Origin: Solea solea
Lineage: Eukaryota; Chordata; Actinopteri; Pleuronectiformes; Soleidae
NCBI RefSeq assembly: GCF_958295425.1
Contig: NC_081150.1
Span: forward strand, 3,028,001 to 3,092,000
Direction of reading: 5' to 3'
Length of the DNA stretch: 64,000 nucleotides
Part shown: piece by piece, positions 51,791 through 62,931 of the stretch
Layout: every line of letters starts with the position of its first letter
Position numbering within the stretch: the first letter of the stretch is position 1
Notes under the pieces: generated by a model
Database searches by the model: none
Seen by the model: the letters and a program-made list of their open reading frames with translations, nothing else
What the model was told of the DNA's origin: nothing
Program-made: the position numbers and the translations under genes

Positions 51791-52686
51791 AACCCATGCA
51801 TCACTCATGGAGAGGCGCGGTATGCATTCCTAATGATTCAATAAATTGATCATTACATTGAGTGCCTCAGTGAGCTCTGTCTGCTTATTTTGTGTAATGA
51901 GTGCATAGTTGGGTCATGACGTGTGCCGCTGATTTATAGATTGTGGAATCTAATCTTCTAATTTGCAAGCAATGAAAATCTTGTCATTGTCTTTTGTCTG
52001 TTAAATAAAGGTTAGTTAAGGTTTTTTTTAGTGCTGTCAGTTTAACCCGTTATAAATGGCGTTAATGCAAACCCATTTTAAGTGATACCTTGAGTCACTG
52101 CAAAGACTTACTTCTGTTCTATGGTCGCTCTGTGATTTGTGTGTGAGACAGATTGAAACATTTTTTGCAAGTTCACATTTTTAATCATCTTATTCACAGT
52201 GAGTGAATATAGCAAAGCAGTTTTCCAACTTTTGTTTTTTCAGAACAAGGCAAACTTTTACAAGGTTCCACCAAAGACACATACACATCTAATGATCACA
52301 ATTCATGTTGACAAAGTCGTATTTACATAGCACATGTGCAATCTAATGACAATCTTGAACATCATTCAAAATGTTTGACAGATATCCTGAAATACATCCT
52401 ACACTAAATCGTCATCAAGTTATGTTGATCCCCTGGATTATTATGTGGAATCATAAAATAGTTGCAATAATCAGGCAATCTATGAAGTTACAAGACAAAA
52501 AAGACAAAAGCTTAACCTAGTATGCCTGTATTAAACGTACAGGTGCAGTGTCAGCAGGATGGCAATAATAAGCTTGACCCATTAGTCATTTAAACAATAT
52601 ACCGCAATATCAAGGTAACATGGACTAGTTAAGAGGGCTTCTCTACAGCGTTGCACAAGTATAACTAAAGAAAGTCAAAGTATGGA

Positions 52687-53655
52687 TCAAAAGAGCTTAG
52701 AATTAGAGACATCTTGAAATATTTTCCCAGTTATGATCTTCATGAAAGCTGATCGAAACTGGCTGTAAAAAAAAGCATAGATACATGGATTGAACATTGA
52801 ATTTGACCATCCAAGCCACTTAAAAAATTGCATGACATTAAAAGGTATTGTATAATTGCTCAAAGGATTAAAGCTCATACACAGAACGAAAGGCGTCCAA
52901 CTCAGGAGAAAACTCCCCACCACAATAGACAGAGTTTTAGTCGCCTTTCTCTCCATTTTACTGGCAGCTGCAGCAGAGTTTGCCATGCTCAGGATGCTGC
53001 GTGCTTGTCTCTGTGCCACCATGAAAATCTTTAGGTAGAGTGCAAACATCACAATAGCTGGGATGCCAAATGCAATAAAAACTCCCACAACTACTGTACC
53101 CTGTGATTTATTTTGAAATAAAACACACTTCTTGTTTTTTTGTCCTTTATCTGGGGCCTGGAATGTGAAAATAATTCCATTTAGAGTGGCAACAGTCCAG
53201 GACACCATGATCATGATCCAAACAACACGGACATTTATTTTAACTCTGTATATCAAAGGATGACACACAGCATAATATCTGTCAACAGAAATGAAGCACA
53301 CGTTCCACATGGAAGAATTGGACAGCAACATATCTAAGCTGCTCCGTACCCTACAAAGCAGATCATACAGACGCCAGTATGAGCTGACAACGAGCACAAT
53401 ACTGAAAGGCACAACTAAAACTCCAACTAGCAGGTCAGCCACAGCCAGAGAGAGCATCAGGAAGTTTGTAGGAGTGTGGAGCTGTTTGAAGTAAACAATG
53501 GAGATGATTACAAGTAGGTTTCCACACATTATGAGAACTGACAAAGAGCCACCAAAAATACATACTAGATATGAAATAGTCACTGCAGTTATGTCAGGCA
53601 CATTTGCTGATTCATTAAAAAGTAACTGCTCTGCAACAACGTCTGAATAATCCAT
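52687..53655 (-). CDS. Trace amine-associated receptor, copy 2 (322 aa)
   Basis: Intact single-exon receptor with the same plan as copy 1: NES glycosylation site near residue 14, Asp108 (3.32), DRY, Cys101 with Cys177, and NSMFNPCIYAFF. It differs in the TAAR fingerprint: Gln299 replaces the near-invariant Trp (YSQF instead of YSWF). TM4 begins with Trp (VVWIMIMVSW) where copies 1, 3 and 4 have Gly. Closest to copies 3 and 4. No frameshift or stop, so probably functional. Confidence 0.92.
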   Translation of the reverse strand: MDYSDVVAEQLLFNESANVPDITAVTISYLVCIFGGSLSVLIMCGNLLVIISIVYFKQLHTPTNFLMLSLAVADLLVGVLVVPFSIVLVVSSYWRLYDLLCRVRSSLDMLLSNSSMWNVCFISVDRYYAVCHPLIYRVKINVRVVWIMIMVSWTVATLNGIIFTFQAPDKGQKNKKCVLFQNKSQGTVVVGVFIAFGIPAIVMFALYLKIFMVAQRQARSILSMANSAAAASKMERKATKTLSIVVGSFLLSWTPFVLCMSFNPLSNYTIPFNVMQFFKWLGWSNSMFNPCIYAFFYSQFRSAFMKIITGKIFQDVSNSKLF

Positions 53656-53836
53656 GTTTAAATGATAATTTATAACTTAATAACACACCTTACATTAAGA
53701 CAAATGTGAATCATACACAGCAGCATACAAAGAAGTATCTACACCATGCTCATAATCCTGGTTTGTGTATCTGTAGTGAAAGGTGTCCCTAATCTCTGCT
53801 GGTGAGCAGAATGTCAGAATAGAAATACTGTTCATG

Positions 53837-53852
53837 CTCATTAGCATATTCA
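53837..53852 (-). promoter_or_regulatory. Conserved TAAR upstream element, copy 2
   Basis: The same 16-bp block 'ctcattagcatattca', about 182 bp before the start codon. The neighbouring text 'catgctcataatcctggttt' (53747-53766) is also shared with copies 1 and 3. Confidence 0.5.
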
Positions 53853-54426
53853 GTTTCAGAAAGGTGTGTTAAAATATGTCATCATGCTGAGAAACCACAC
53901 CTCTACCTTAAGTACCAGTCAAGTTCTGGACACACCCTCTCATTAAATGTGTTTTTTTTTTTTTTTTAAATGTTTTTTTACTCCGGAGACGTGTGGACAG
54001 AAATACTTAACAATCCTAAAAACGTGGGTTAATCTCCAACAACTACAGAAGTCTGGTGTAAAGTCACTAGTCACTCGTGTGTGTGTGTGTCGACGTGTGT
54101 GTGTGTGTGTGTGTGTCATGTATAAAACGAAGTCACCGCAGTTTCACTCAGCCGTGCAGTGATGACTCTGCCACACGTTTTGTAGTGGAGATGCGACCTG
54201 ATCGTGCCGTGTCGTGCCGTGCTGAGGCGAGTAGAGCCTGTGGAAATACGCCATTAGGAAACTCGGGAGGGCCTGTTATATCATCAGCCTGAGGGGGGCA
54301 GGAATGAGACATTAGTAATCCCAAGTAGCCTACGGCACAAGATAATGACCTTGATTCTCTGGACGGGTCACTTGGTTAGCATGAAAACCCTGCAGAGGAT
54401 ATTCAGCACATTTTATTGGCCGGGCA

Positions 54427-55450
54427 TTACATTACATTACATGTCATTTAGCAGACGCTTTTATCCAAAGCGGCTTACAATAAGTGCATTTAAACATTAG
54501 GGTACAAATAAGAGCTAGAAGTAAGTAAGAGCTTCAAGTAAACCAAACTATGAAGTGCTAGTCATAAGTGCGATGTATAAGTATTTATTTATTTATTTTT
54601 TTCTTTTGTCGTCGTCGTTGTCTTAGTCGAGGTAGAGTCGGAAGAAATGTGTTTTTAGTCGGCGGAGGAAGATGTGGAGGCTTTCCACCGTCCGGATGTC
54701 GATGAGGAGCTCGTTCCACCATTTGGGAGCTAGGACAGTGAATAGTCTCGAGTTCAGCGAATGCCTCTGCGATCCTCTCAGTGCGGGGGCAGCGAGCCGG
54801 TTTGCCGATGCAGAGTGAAGTGGGTGGGCTGGGGTGTAGGTTTTGATCATGTCCTGGATGTAGGCTGGACCGGATCCGTTTGTAGCATGGAACGCAAGCA
54901 CTAGAGTCTTGAAGCGGATGCGAGCAGCTACTGGAAGCCAGTGAAGGGAGCGGAGAAGCGGTGTAGTGTGGGAGAATTTTGGTAAGTTGAAGACCAGTCG
55001 AGCTGCTGCATTCTGGATGAGTTGCAGAGGTCGTATGGCACATGCAGGGAGACCAGCCAGGAGGGAGTTGCAGTAATCCAAGCGTGAGATGACAAGAGCC
55101 TGGACCAGAACCTGTGCCGCCTTCTGGGTTAGAAGAGGCCATATCCTTCTGATGTTTAGCAACATGTATCTGCAAGATCTAGCTGTTGCAGCAATGTTGG
55201 CAGTGAGGGAGAGATGGTCATCAAGTGTCACACCCAGGTTCCTTGCGGTATGAGAAGGAGTTACCACAGAGTTGTCGAGGGTGATGGTTAGATCTGTGGT
55301 GGGAGAGCCCTTTCCTGGGAGAAAAAGAAACTCAGTCTTGTCGAGACTGAGTTTCAGGTGATGGTCAGACGTCCACTGAGAGATGTAGGTCAGACAAGCA
55401 GGGCATGTATACTGATGTACACAGACACTGCAAGACTTGCCAGCAGACAC
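54427..55450 (-). mobile_element. 5'-truncated L2-type LINE
   Basis: The - strand frame 55450 to 54623 (275 codons, uninterrupted) is the C-terminal part of a LINE reverse transcriptase: WTSDHHLKLSLDKTEFLFLP, NLGVTLDDHLSL, ISRLDYCNSLLAGLP, IQNAAARLVF, LHWLPVAARIRFK, APKWWNELL. After the stop comes the L2-like 3' end, on the + strand 'catttagcagacgcttttat' preceded by 'cattacattacattacatg' (54429-54447), a microsatellite-like tail. The RT catalytic core lies upstream and is lost, so it is immobile. The uninterrupted frame suggests a recent insertion. Confidence 0.88.
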
Positions 55451-55469
55451 AAAGTTACTCTCCTAGTGA

Positions 55470-55960
55470 TAGATATGCTATTCACCAGAATAGGGACGGA
55501 CACTGTTGGATGCACACAGACAGGCCATCATTACATACTGGTAATCTATGAATGTGACACACGCTAACGTGAAGTATTTCCCCTATGCAAGGTCACAGCC
55601 AGAACTATTGCCCCTACACACCTACAGTTATTCTCTAGAGTAGGGATTCCTCAGGAGATTTTAACTGACCGGGGAAAATTATTTCTCTGGAACACTCCAA
55701 AGCAAAGGTGTATAGGCTTCGAGGCATTTAGGGTATCAGGAGCACTCCCTACGACCCTCAGACTGACAGCCTGGTGCAAAGATACAACCAGACACTGAAA
55801 GGCACACTGGGTAAGTTTGTGGCTGCTAATGGCTGCTAATGCAATGGCCTACCTGGAGGTCCCCCAAGCATCACAGGGTTCTTGCTTTTTGAACTTAAGT
55901 ATGGCAGGCAGGTGTGCAGGCCTCTTGATCTCCTCAGAGATTAAGAGTTACGTGTTTCTG
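55470..55960 (+). mobile_element. Ty3/gypsy integrase remnant
   Basis: Broken frames on the + strand match an LTR-retrotransposon integrase core: HYILVIYECDTR, then a stop where a Tyr codon is expected, then EVFPLCKVTARTIA, QLFSRVGIPQEILTDRG and, after frame changes, a PQTDSLVQRYNQTLKG-like block and a YGRQVCRPLDLL-like block. Several stops and frameshifts show it is dead. The L2 LINE abuts its 5' side. Confidence 0.75.
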
Positions 55961-56099
55961 CCGTACTGAGCCTTTCAAGTTCTGGATTGCATGCCATGTT
56001 CAAGTGAATTACACTCAAATTTGTGTAACTATGCAGTATTTTTACCCTAATTAAACAGCTTTGGAAAACCAGCCTTGAAATAGCAGTGCTGGTAAGGGG

Positions 56100-56520
56100 T
56101 TTTCTCTACTTCCTGTGAGCACCTCGTCTGCCTTGTTCTGTGTCTTGCCTGATTCCCTGATTGTTTTCACCTGGTGCTCCTTACCCTCACTCCCTATATA
56201 TACTCCCTTCTCCTGTTGCCATAGTGTTTTTCGTGTGTTGTCAGCGTCCGTGCCACTTCAGGTTTTGAATCAAGAAAGAGATCTTTTGTTGTGTTAGCTT
56301 ATGGTTTTGTTTGTTTCTCAGTTATTTAAGGTTAAGTTTAGCTTTTTCTGAGCTGTTCCAGCTCCACTTTTGTTTTTGTTTAAAGGAAGCGATAAAGCTC
56401 TTTTAAACCCTTCTCCTGTTTCTGGCCTCGTGCATTTGGGTCCAAGCCTTGTGAGAGTTTCTAACACTCTTCCCTTAGTTCCCCCTGTTCTTTTTGTGTT
56501 TTGTTCAGTATTTAATTTTT
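56100..56520 (+). mobile_element. Probable solo or 3' LTR of the gypsy remnant
   Basis: Non-coding pyrimidine-rich sequence containing 'ccctatatatactccc' (TATA-like, 56192-56207) followed by 'ttgtcagcgtccgtgcc' and 'cgataaagctc'. This layout fits an LTR following the integrase. Its exact ends and a second LTR were not found. Confidence 0.45.
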
Positions 56521-57356
56521 GAAACAATCTACTTCAATCTGGTTATTTATGTTGCTATCTTATCAGATGGAAATGTTGTGATCATAAAAAAAAAATCAAT
56601 ATATTTTCTGTGAGTATGCATAAAACTCTAATATACAGACATCACATGTATTTAATGCTGCTAAAGTTTCATAAAACACTGAATATTCATTACTGTACTC
56701 ATTAGATATTGTACAAGGGAACCTTGAATATAATCTAAATTATATTATAATTACTTCCAAATTAATTTAGAAACCAAAACATGAGGTACTGGTTGAAAAA
56801 TCACATTTTATTTAACCGTACAAGTCACACAGACCTGCTTGTGTTGTATGGTAACTTTGTGGTTTGTGTGTGTGAGAGATTGAGAAATAGATATTTTTTT
56901 GCAAGTGATTAATATCTATAATCTCAAAGCAAGCTTTCATATGAGTGATTGAACATAGCTAAGCAGTTTTACAGCTTTTGTTTTTTCTTTTAGACCAAGG
57001 CAACACTTTACAAGGTTTCAATAATAATTGAAAAAGTCATGTTTACAAAGCAAAGTGCAAGATTTATGTATCACAGAACAGCATTGAAACTGCCTGACAC
57101 ATATCCTGAAACACATCCTACACTAAATACACTAAATCATGTTTTTTGATTATTATGTGGCATCATTAATTCATGTCATTTTCTGTGAATAATCAGGCAA
57201 CATTGTATTTTCACCTGTGAAATACTTGTAAAAGACAGAAGCCTAAATTAGTATGCCTGTATGAATGACATACTAGAATGGAAATAACAAGTAAATAAGA
57301 TACACATGATGTTCATAGAGGCATTAACCCATTAAAATGTTTTATGGGTTTATGGA

Positions 57357-58325
57357 TCAAAAGAGCTTACAATTAGAGACATCTTGAAATATTTTCCCAG
57401 TCATGATCATCCTGAAAGCTGATCGAAACTGGCTGTAAAAGAAAGCATAAATAAAGGGATTGAACATTGAATTTGACCATCCAAGCCACTTAAAAAATTG
57501 CATGACATGAAAAGGTATTGTATAATTGCTGAAAGGATTAAAGCTCATACATAGAACAAAAGGCGTCCAACTCAGGAGAAAACTCCCCACCACAATAGAC
57601 AGAGTTTTAGTCGCCTTTCTCTCCATTTTACTGGCAGCTGCAGCAGAGTTTGCCATGCTCAGGATGCTGCGTGCTTGTCTCTGTGCCACCATGAAAATCT
57701 TTAGGTAGAGTGCAAGCATCACAATAGCTGGGAAAAAAAATGTAATTAAAGCTGCCACAACTACTGTACCCTGTGCTTTATTTTGAAATGAAGCACACCT
57801 CTTGTTTTTTTGTCCTTTATCTGGGGCCTGGAATGTGATAATAATTCCATTCAGAGTGGCAACAGTCCAGGACACCATGATCATGATCCCAACAACACGG
57901 ACATTTATTTTAATTCTGTATATCAAAGGATGACACACAGCATAATATCTGTCCACAGAAATGAAGCACATGTTCCATATGGAAGAATTGGACAGCAACA
58001 TATCTAAGCTGCTCCGTACCCTACAAAGTAGATCATACAGACGCCAGTATGAGCTGACAAAGAGGATGACAGTGAAAGGCAAGATGAAAAGTCCAACTAG
58101 CAGGTCAGCCACAGCCAGAGAGAGCATCAGGAAGTTTGTAGGAGTGTGGAGCTGTTTGAAGTAAGCAATAGAGATGATTACAAGTAGGTTTCCACACATT
58201 ATGAGAACTGACAACGAGCCACCAAAAATACAAAATAAATATGAAATAGTCACTGCAGTAACGTCAGGCACATTTGCTGATTCATTAAAAAGAAGCCGAT
58301 ATTCAACAACATCAGAAGAATCCAT
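57357..58325 (-). CDS. Trace amine-associated receptor, copy 3 (322 aa)
   Basis: Intact receptor, almost identical to copy 4. Asp108 (3.32), DRY, SWTPF and NPFIYAFFYSQF, again Gln instead of the fingerprint Trp. Differences from copy 4 are confined to the N-terminus (DSSDVVEYRL against DYSDVAEQF), Asn/Asp in LLSNSS/LLSDSS of TM3, and a few TM5 residues (QGTVVVAALIT against QDTVVVGALIA). These lie where amine ligands contact the receptor, so they may alter specificity. Confidence 0.93.
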   Translation of the reverse strand: MDSSDVVEYRLLFNESANVPDVTAVTISYLFCIFGGSLSVLIMCGNLLVIISIAYFKQLHTPTNFLMLSLAVADLLVGLFILPFTVILFVSSYWRLYDLLCRVRSSLDMLLSNSSIWNMCFISVDRYYAVCHPLIYRIKINVRVVGIMIMVSWTVATLNGIIITFQAPDKGQKNKRCASFQNKAQGTVVVAALITFFFPAIVMLALYLKIFMVAQRQARSILSMANSAAAASKMERKATKTLSIVVGSFLLSWTPFVLCMSFNPFSNYTIPFHVMQFFKWLGWSNSMFNPFIYAFFYSQFRSAFRMIMTGKIFQDVSNCKLF

Positions 58326-58512
58326 GCTTAAATTATCATTTATAACTTAATAACACACCTTACATTAGGACAAATAAACAGAGAATCATACACAGCAGTA
58401 TACAAAGTAGTATGTTTCACACCATGCTCATAATCCTGGTGTGTGTTTGTAGTGAAATGTGTCCCTAATCTCCACTGGTGAGCAGAATGTCAGAATAGAA
58501 ATACTGTTCAAG

Positions 58513-58528
58513 CTCATTAGCATATTCA
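58513..58528 (-). promoter_or_regulatory. Conserved TAAR upstream element, copy 3
   Basis: The identical 16-bp block 'ctcattagcatattca', about 188 bp before the start codon. Confidence 0.5.
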
Positions 58529-58810
58529 TTTCAACAAAGGTGTGTTAAAAATATGTCATCATGCTGAGAAACCACCTCTACCTACAGTAGCAGTCAAGTT
58601 CTGGACACACCCGCTCATGTAATGTTTTTTCCTCATTTTTCACAGTTGGTGTCAAAAGTGGAAATGTGGCAGAGTCCAGATGGGCCCAGATACGACCACT
58701 TTTGAAAGATTGGCTACATCCTATAGGTGGTCTCCACACTGAATGAACTCAAAAACTCCCAGAGTTTATTTTTCACTTAATATAAGACAAAATCACCTAA
58801 AGAGTAGGAT

Positions 58811-60273
58811 TTAAAGAGGCCATAGCCCGGAAGTGCCAGACGCTGCATTTTTGTGTGTATCTGTGTCATTACCTCATCTAAGAAGCCCTAAAAGTCCATA
58901 ACAATCAGTTGAGACACTGCTGAGAGCCCAGCATTTGATTGTTTTCCTGAGCTCTACGAAGCAGAAATGCACTTCCGTTGACTAATAACGTCACTGGTGA
59001 TTTCACCTCTCCTCTAAACAGCAACGCCTCCATGTCTACTCTACTACTCTCGTTGTAGCTGCTGAGCGTTACGGTTGTACGGAGCCCCAGACATGACATG
59101 GTAAAAAAAAAAAGAAGAAAATTGTGCCCACAGTATAACGTGCACACAAAATACTATTTCGTGGCCACGAAGTAGGTATAATGTGCGCACGAAATACTAA
59201 GCTACAGAGCTTAATAATACTGAAATACTGAGCTAAGACATTCAATCAAAAAAAGACATTCTGAAAGGCCTGTCATTGCAAGTAACCGTTATTACCGAGA
59301 GGCATTTAAACAGAATATTGAGAGGCGCAGGTACGACAATAACAACACCACACCGCTCGATTTGGTTACCCAGGTGTCCAGGAATGATTATATTATTAAT
59401 TAATATTTCGTGTGCACGTTATACTTATTTTGTGGCCACAAAGTAGTATTTTGTACGCACGTTATAGCTATTTCATGGGCACAATTTCTTTAATTTTTTT
59501 ACCATGTCATGCCGGGGTCCGTACAACCGATACGCTCAGCAGCTACAGCGAGAGAAGTTCTTCTTCTTCTACGGTTGAAAGTAGCAATATAAAGCAGGAC
59601 ACAGCACCAAATTTCACCCAAAGGAAGGAGCAGCTCCAACAATACGTATATTACAATTTTTACAAACAGTAAAACTGTCTTTGTGTGCTTGTTTTGTCGT
59701 TTAGCATTAGCGATAGCTGGCTACAGGCTAAGCTACACACGTTCGGTCGTGTTTCATTTGCATGTATGTGTGTTTATCATCTCGGCAACCACAACTTTAT
59801 CCAAGCTACAGGCATCCTGTAGCAGTCTTTGCGATGGAGGTGGTTCACTTGTCACAGTGTCTTGTGACTCTGGGTCAGACTCCGGGTTAAATGCGTAAGG
59901 GATTATGGCGAGGGGTCGTGACGACGACATTACTCAATGTTTTGATAATTGCTAGCGGTGCATCCGCCTTTCCAGAGGGGGAGCTCCGGGTCTGAGAGCC
60001 GACGTGCCAATTATGTCACTTCCAGGTAACTGGCCAATCACAAGACAGTGGGAAAGCTCTCGTTGGCTGGCCAATCACTAGACAGTCCGTGTTCCGTGGG
60101 TGTGGTTTAGGTCTGAAACAGCACAGCTGACGAGAGCGTCAGTGATGAGACATTTACATTGTCTAGTTTGCCGCAACTAGGAGGTTTTTGACCATAAAAA
60201 TGACTTCATGATTGTAAGTACACCTCCATATCTCACATATAAGTGAGATAGGACCATGCTATGGCCTCTTTAA
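58811..60273. mobile_element. DNA element with TTAA-flanked ends and an inner long hairpin
   Basis: TTAAAGAGGCCATAGC at 58811-58826 and its exact reverse complement at 60258-60273. If TTAA is the target duplication, the ends are 12-bp inverted repeats. Inside, 59044-59200 and about 59400-59560 are long imperfect inverted repeats of each other ('gctgctgagcgttacggttg' against 'cgatacgctcagcagc', 'tatttcgtggccacgaagta' against 'ttttgtggccacaaagtagt'), probably a second element nested in the first. No transposase is recognisable. The paralogous flank of TAAR copy 4 lacks it. Confidence 0.7.
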
Positions 60274-60959
60274 GTGAGATAATGGAGCTTGTTTTTAGAC
60301 AGTACATCTTGAATATTTTTTTAAGTGGAACAGTCTTGAAAACATCATGTTTTGAGTCACATCTCAAATGAAAAAAGCTTTTCGACATGTCATAAGGTTT
60401 TTAAGCTGCTGTGTTATATGTAAAAGATGAATCTTCTTGTTTCAAGAAATAGACTTAAGTGGAACTGAGACAACATATCTGCTTTATTGAAAACGGCATG
60501 GTCAACATGCCCAACTCACAATGCACAGTACAGTGTGGCCATTTTTCTTACGCTGCATAATATGAGTCAGGAACTTCAAGACATTTTGTCTCAAAATGCC
60601 AGTTTCTAATCTAATTTCAAGTAGGTGGTGGACTTAAATCTAGAAGTGTCACTATAACTAAATATTTGTTAAATATACAGTACTTGACACATACAAGATG
60701 CTACTTTTGAGGGGAAAATACTATTTTTGAGCATTGCAAGCTTATTATGAGACACAAAACATCACAATACTTGTAAAATATAGCTAAAAATGTGTTTTTC
60801 CAGCCAATTTTAAGATCACTCTTATCTTGTAAGGCTTAAATCATTCACACAACACACCCTGAGGCGTCCTCCAGTCAGCTTACCTGCACTTAAGCAGTAC
60901 ATACATGTTCATTCAAAGGTCTAGGGACAATACACATATCAGTGATTTTAGCTTTCCAT

Positions 60960-61378
60960 GAGTATCCTCTAGTGGAGACGTGTACAAGAGCAGACCTATA
61001 GGCTCAAAACTGTACTCTCTGCCCTGGTGACGCGATGCAGCTGGGGTGCTGTGCCAGGGACAGAGGGACCCCGTCCCTTGGGTCCACCGACAACCCCCAG
61101 TGAGGGGGGCATCCAGGGGTAGGAGAAGCTTATGTATATGTCCGCAGCCCCAGGAAGTGGCAAGGTGCGGACGGGGGTTCGCTGTAAACCACTGTTGCCC
61201 TGAGTCTTACAAAGCCAACCTAGAGTCAGTCGTAGCGCACCACCGGCAGAGGAAATTTCATTTTCACAACTTATGTGTGACACTCTTGTATGATGAAGTA
61301 GGCATCAATTCATGAAAAAAACTGTTGAAAAGGCGCTTTATAAATCTAAGTTATTATTATTTTATTGTTATTAAATAC
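60960..61378. repeat. Unclassified dispersed repeat between TAAR copies 3 and 4
   Basis: GC-rich text ('gtgacgcgatgcagctgggg', 'gacagagggaccccgtccc') unlike its surroundings, ending in 'aaaaggcgctttataaatct' and ATT repeats, a common fish retroelement tail. It is absent from the flank of copy 3. Confidence 0.45.
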
Positions 61379-61965
61379 ACGTTTTATTTTACTGTATGAG
61401 TCACACAGACTTGCTTGTGTTGTATGGTAACTTTGTGGTTTGTGTGTGAGAGATTGAGAAACAGAGATCTTTTCTTTGTGATTAATATCTTTAATCTCAA
61501 AGCAAGCTTTCATATAAGTGTTTGAACATAGCTAAGCAGTTTTACAGCTTTTGTTTTTTTTCAGACCAAGGCAACATTTTACAAGATTTCATTAAGGACA
61601 CACACACACATCTAATCATCGTTAGAATAAATGTTGTTGACAAAGTCATGTTTACAAAGCAAAGTGCAAGATGGATGTATCACAGAACAGCATTGAAACT
61701 GCCTGACACATATCCTGAAACACATCCTACACTAAATACACTAAATCATGTTTTTTGATTATTATGTGGCATCATTAATTAAAGTCATTTAATGTGAATA
61801 ATCAGGCAACATTGTATTTTCCCCTGTGAAGTACTCGTAAAAGACAAGAAGCTTAATTAGTATGCCTGTATGAATGACATACTAGAATGGAAATAACAAG
61901 TAAATAAGATACACATGATGTTCATCGAGGCATTAACCCATTAAAATGTTTTATGGGTTTATGGA

Positions 61966-62931
61966 TCAAAAGAGCTTACAATTAGAGACATCTTGAAATA
62001 TTTTCCCAGTCATGATCATCCTGAAAGCTGATCGAAACTGGCTGTAAAAGAAAGCATAAATAAAGGGATTGAACATTGAATTTGACCATCCAAGCCACTT
62101 AAAAAATTGCATGACATGAAAAGGTATTGTATAATTGCTGAAAGGATTAAAGCTCATACATAGAACAAAAGGCGTCCAACTCAGGAGAAAACTCCCCACC
62201 ACAATAGACAGAGTTTTAGTCGCCTTTCTCTCCATTTTACTGGCAGCTGCAGCAGAGTTTGCCATGCTCAGGATGCTGCGTGCTTGTCTCTGTGCCACCA
62301 TGAAAATCTTTAGGTAGAGTGCAAGCATCACAATAGCCGGGAAAAAAAATGCAATTAAAGCTCCCACAACTACTGTATCCTGTGCTTTATTTTGAAATGA
62401 AGCACACCTCTTGTTTTTTTGTCCTTTATCTGGGGCCTGGAATGTGATAATAATTCCATTCAGAGTGGCAACAGTCCAGGACACCATGATCATGATCCCA
62501 ACAACACGGACATTTATTTTAATTCTGTATATCAAAGGATGACACACTGCATAATATCTGTCCACAGAAATGAAGCACATGTTCCATATGGAAGAATCGG
62601 ACAGCAACATATCTAAGCTGCTCCGTACCCTACAAAGTAGATCATACAGACGCCAGTATGAGCTGACAAAGAGGATGACAGTGAAAGGCAAGATGAAAAG
62701 TCCAACTAGCAGGTCAGCCACAGCCAGAGAGAGCATCAGGAAGTTTGTAGGAGTGTGGAGCTGTTTGAAGTAAGCAATAGAGATTATAACAAGTAGATTT
62801 CCACACATTATGAGAACTGACAACGAGCCACCAAAAATACAAAATAAATATGAAATAGTCACTGCAGTAACGTCAGGCACATTTGCTGATTCATTAAAAA
62901 GAAACTGCTCTGCAACGTCTGAATAATCCAT
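61966..62931 (-). CDS. Trace amine-associated receptor, copy 4 (321 aa)
   Basis: Intact receptor, one residue shorter than copy 3 at the N-terminus (MDYSDVAEQFLFNESANVPD). Asp at 3.32 (position 107), DRY, SWTPF, NPFIYAFFYSQF with Gln at 298. Flanking DNA on both sides is shared with copy 3 (offset 4609 on the 3' side), so it arose by a recent segmental duplication. The N-terminus resembles copy 2 rather than copy 3, which suggests gene conversion or a more complex history. Confidence 0.93.
   Translation of the reverse strand: MDYSDVAEQFLFNESANVPDVTAVTISYLFCIFGGSLSVLIMCGNLLVIISIAYFKQLHTPTNFLMLSLAVADLLVGLFILPFTVILFVSSYWRLYDLLCRVRSSLDMLLSDSSIWNMCFISVDRYYAVCHPLIYRIKINVRVVGIMIMVSWTVATLNGIIITFQAPDKGQKNKRCASFQNKAQDTVVVGALIAFFFPAIVMLALYLKIFMVAQRQARSILSMANSAAAASKMERKATKTLSIVVGSFLLSWTPFVLCMSFNPFSNYTIPFHVMQFFKWLGWSNSMFNPFIYAFFYSQFRSAFRMIMTGKIFQDVSNCKLF

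Larger units (their letters stand above)
50831..52686. other. Intergenic DNA between TAAR copies 1 and 2
   Basis: It holds the conserved upstream block of copy 1 (51009-51024) and the dispersed repeat at 51600-51790. The piece about 52120-52680 is 3' flank of copy 2 and is related to the 3' flanks of copies 3 and 4 (shared 'atatcctgaaatacatccta', 'aagcagttttccaacttttg' type text), so that flank was duplicated along with the genes. Confidence 0.65.
53656..57356. other. Intergenic DNA between TAAR copies 2 and 3
   Basis: A nest of retroelements: a GT microsatellite (54078-54116), hAT-like text (54180-54250), an L2 LINE (54427-55450), a gypsy integrase remnant (55470-55960) and a likely LTR (56100-56520). 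From about 56810 to 57356 it is the duplicated 3' flank of copy 3, matching 61385-61965. Confidence 0.75.
58326..61965. other. Intergenic DNA between TAAR copies 3 and 4
   Basis: 5' flank of copy 3, then the TTAA-flanked element (58811-60273), then resumed duplicated flank (from about 60290, matching 63260 onward), an unclassified repeat (about 60960-61378, with a tail 'aaggcgctttataaatctaa' then 'ttattattatt'), and the 3' flank of copy 4 from about 61385. Confidence 0.75.

Noticed and set aside
54585..55175. 196-residue - strand frame overlapping the LINE
   Set aside because: Out of frame with the recognisable reverse-transcriptase C-terminus; shadow.
50015..62773. Recurring 60-68 residue + strand frames inside the TAAR genes
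   Set aside because: Antisense shadows that recur only because the TAAR genes are paralogous.
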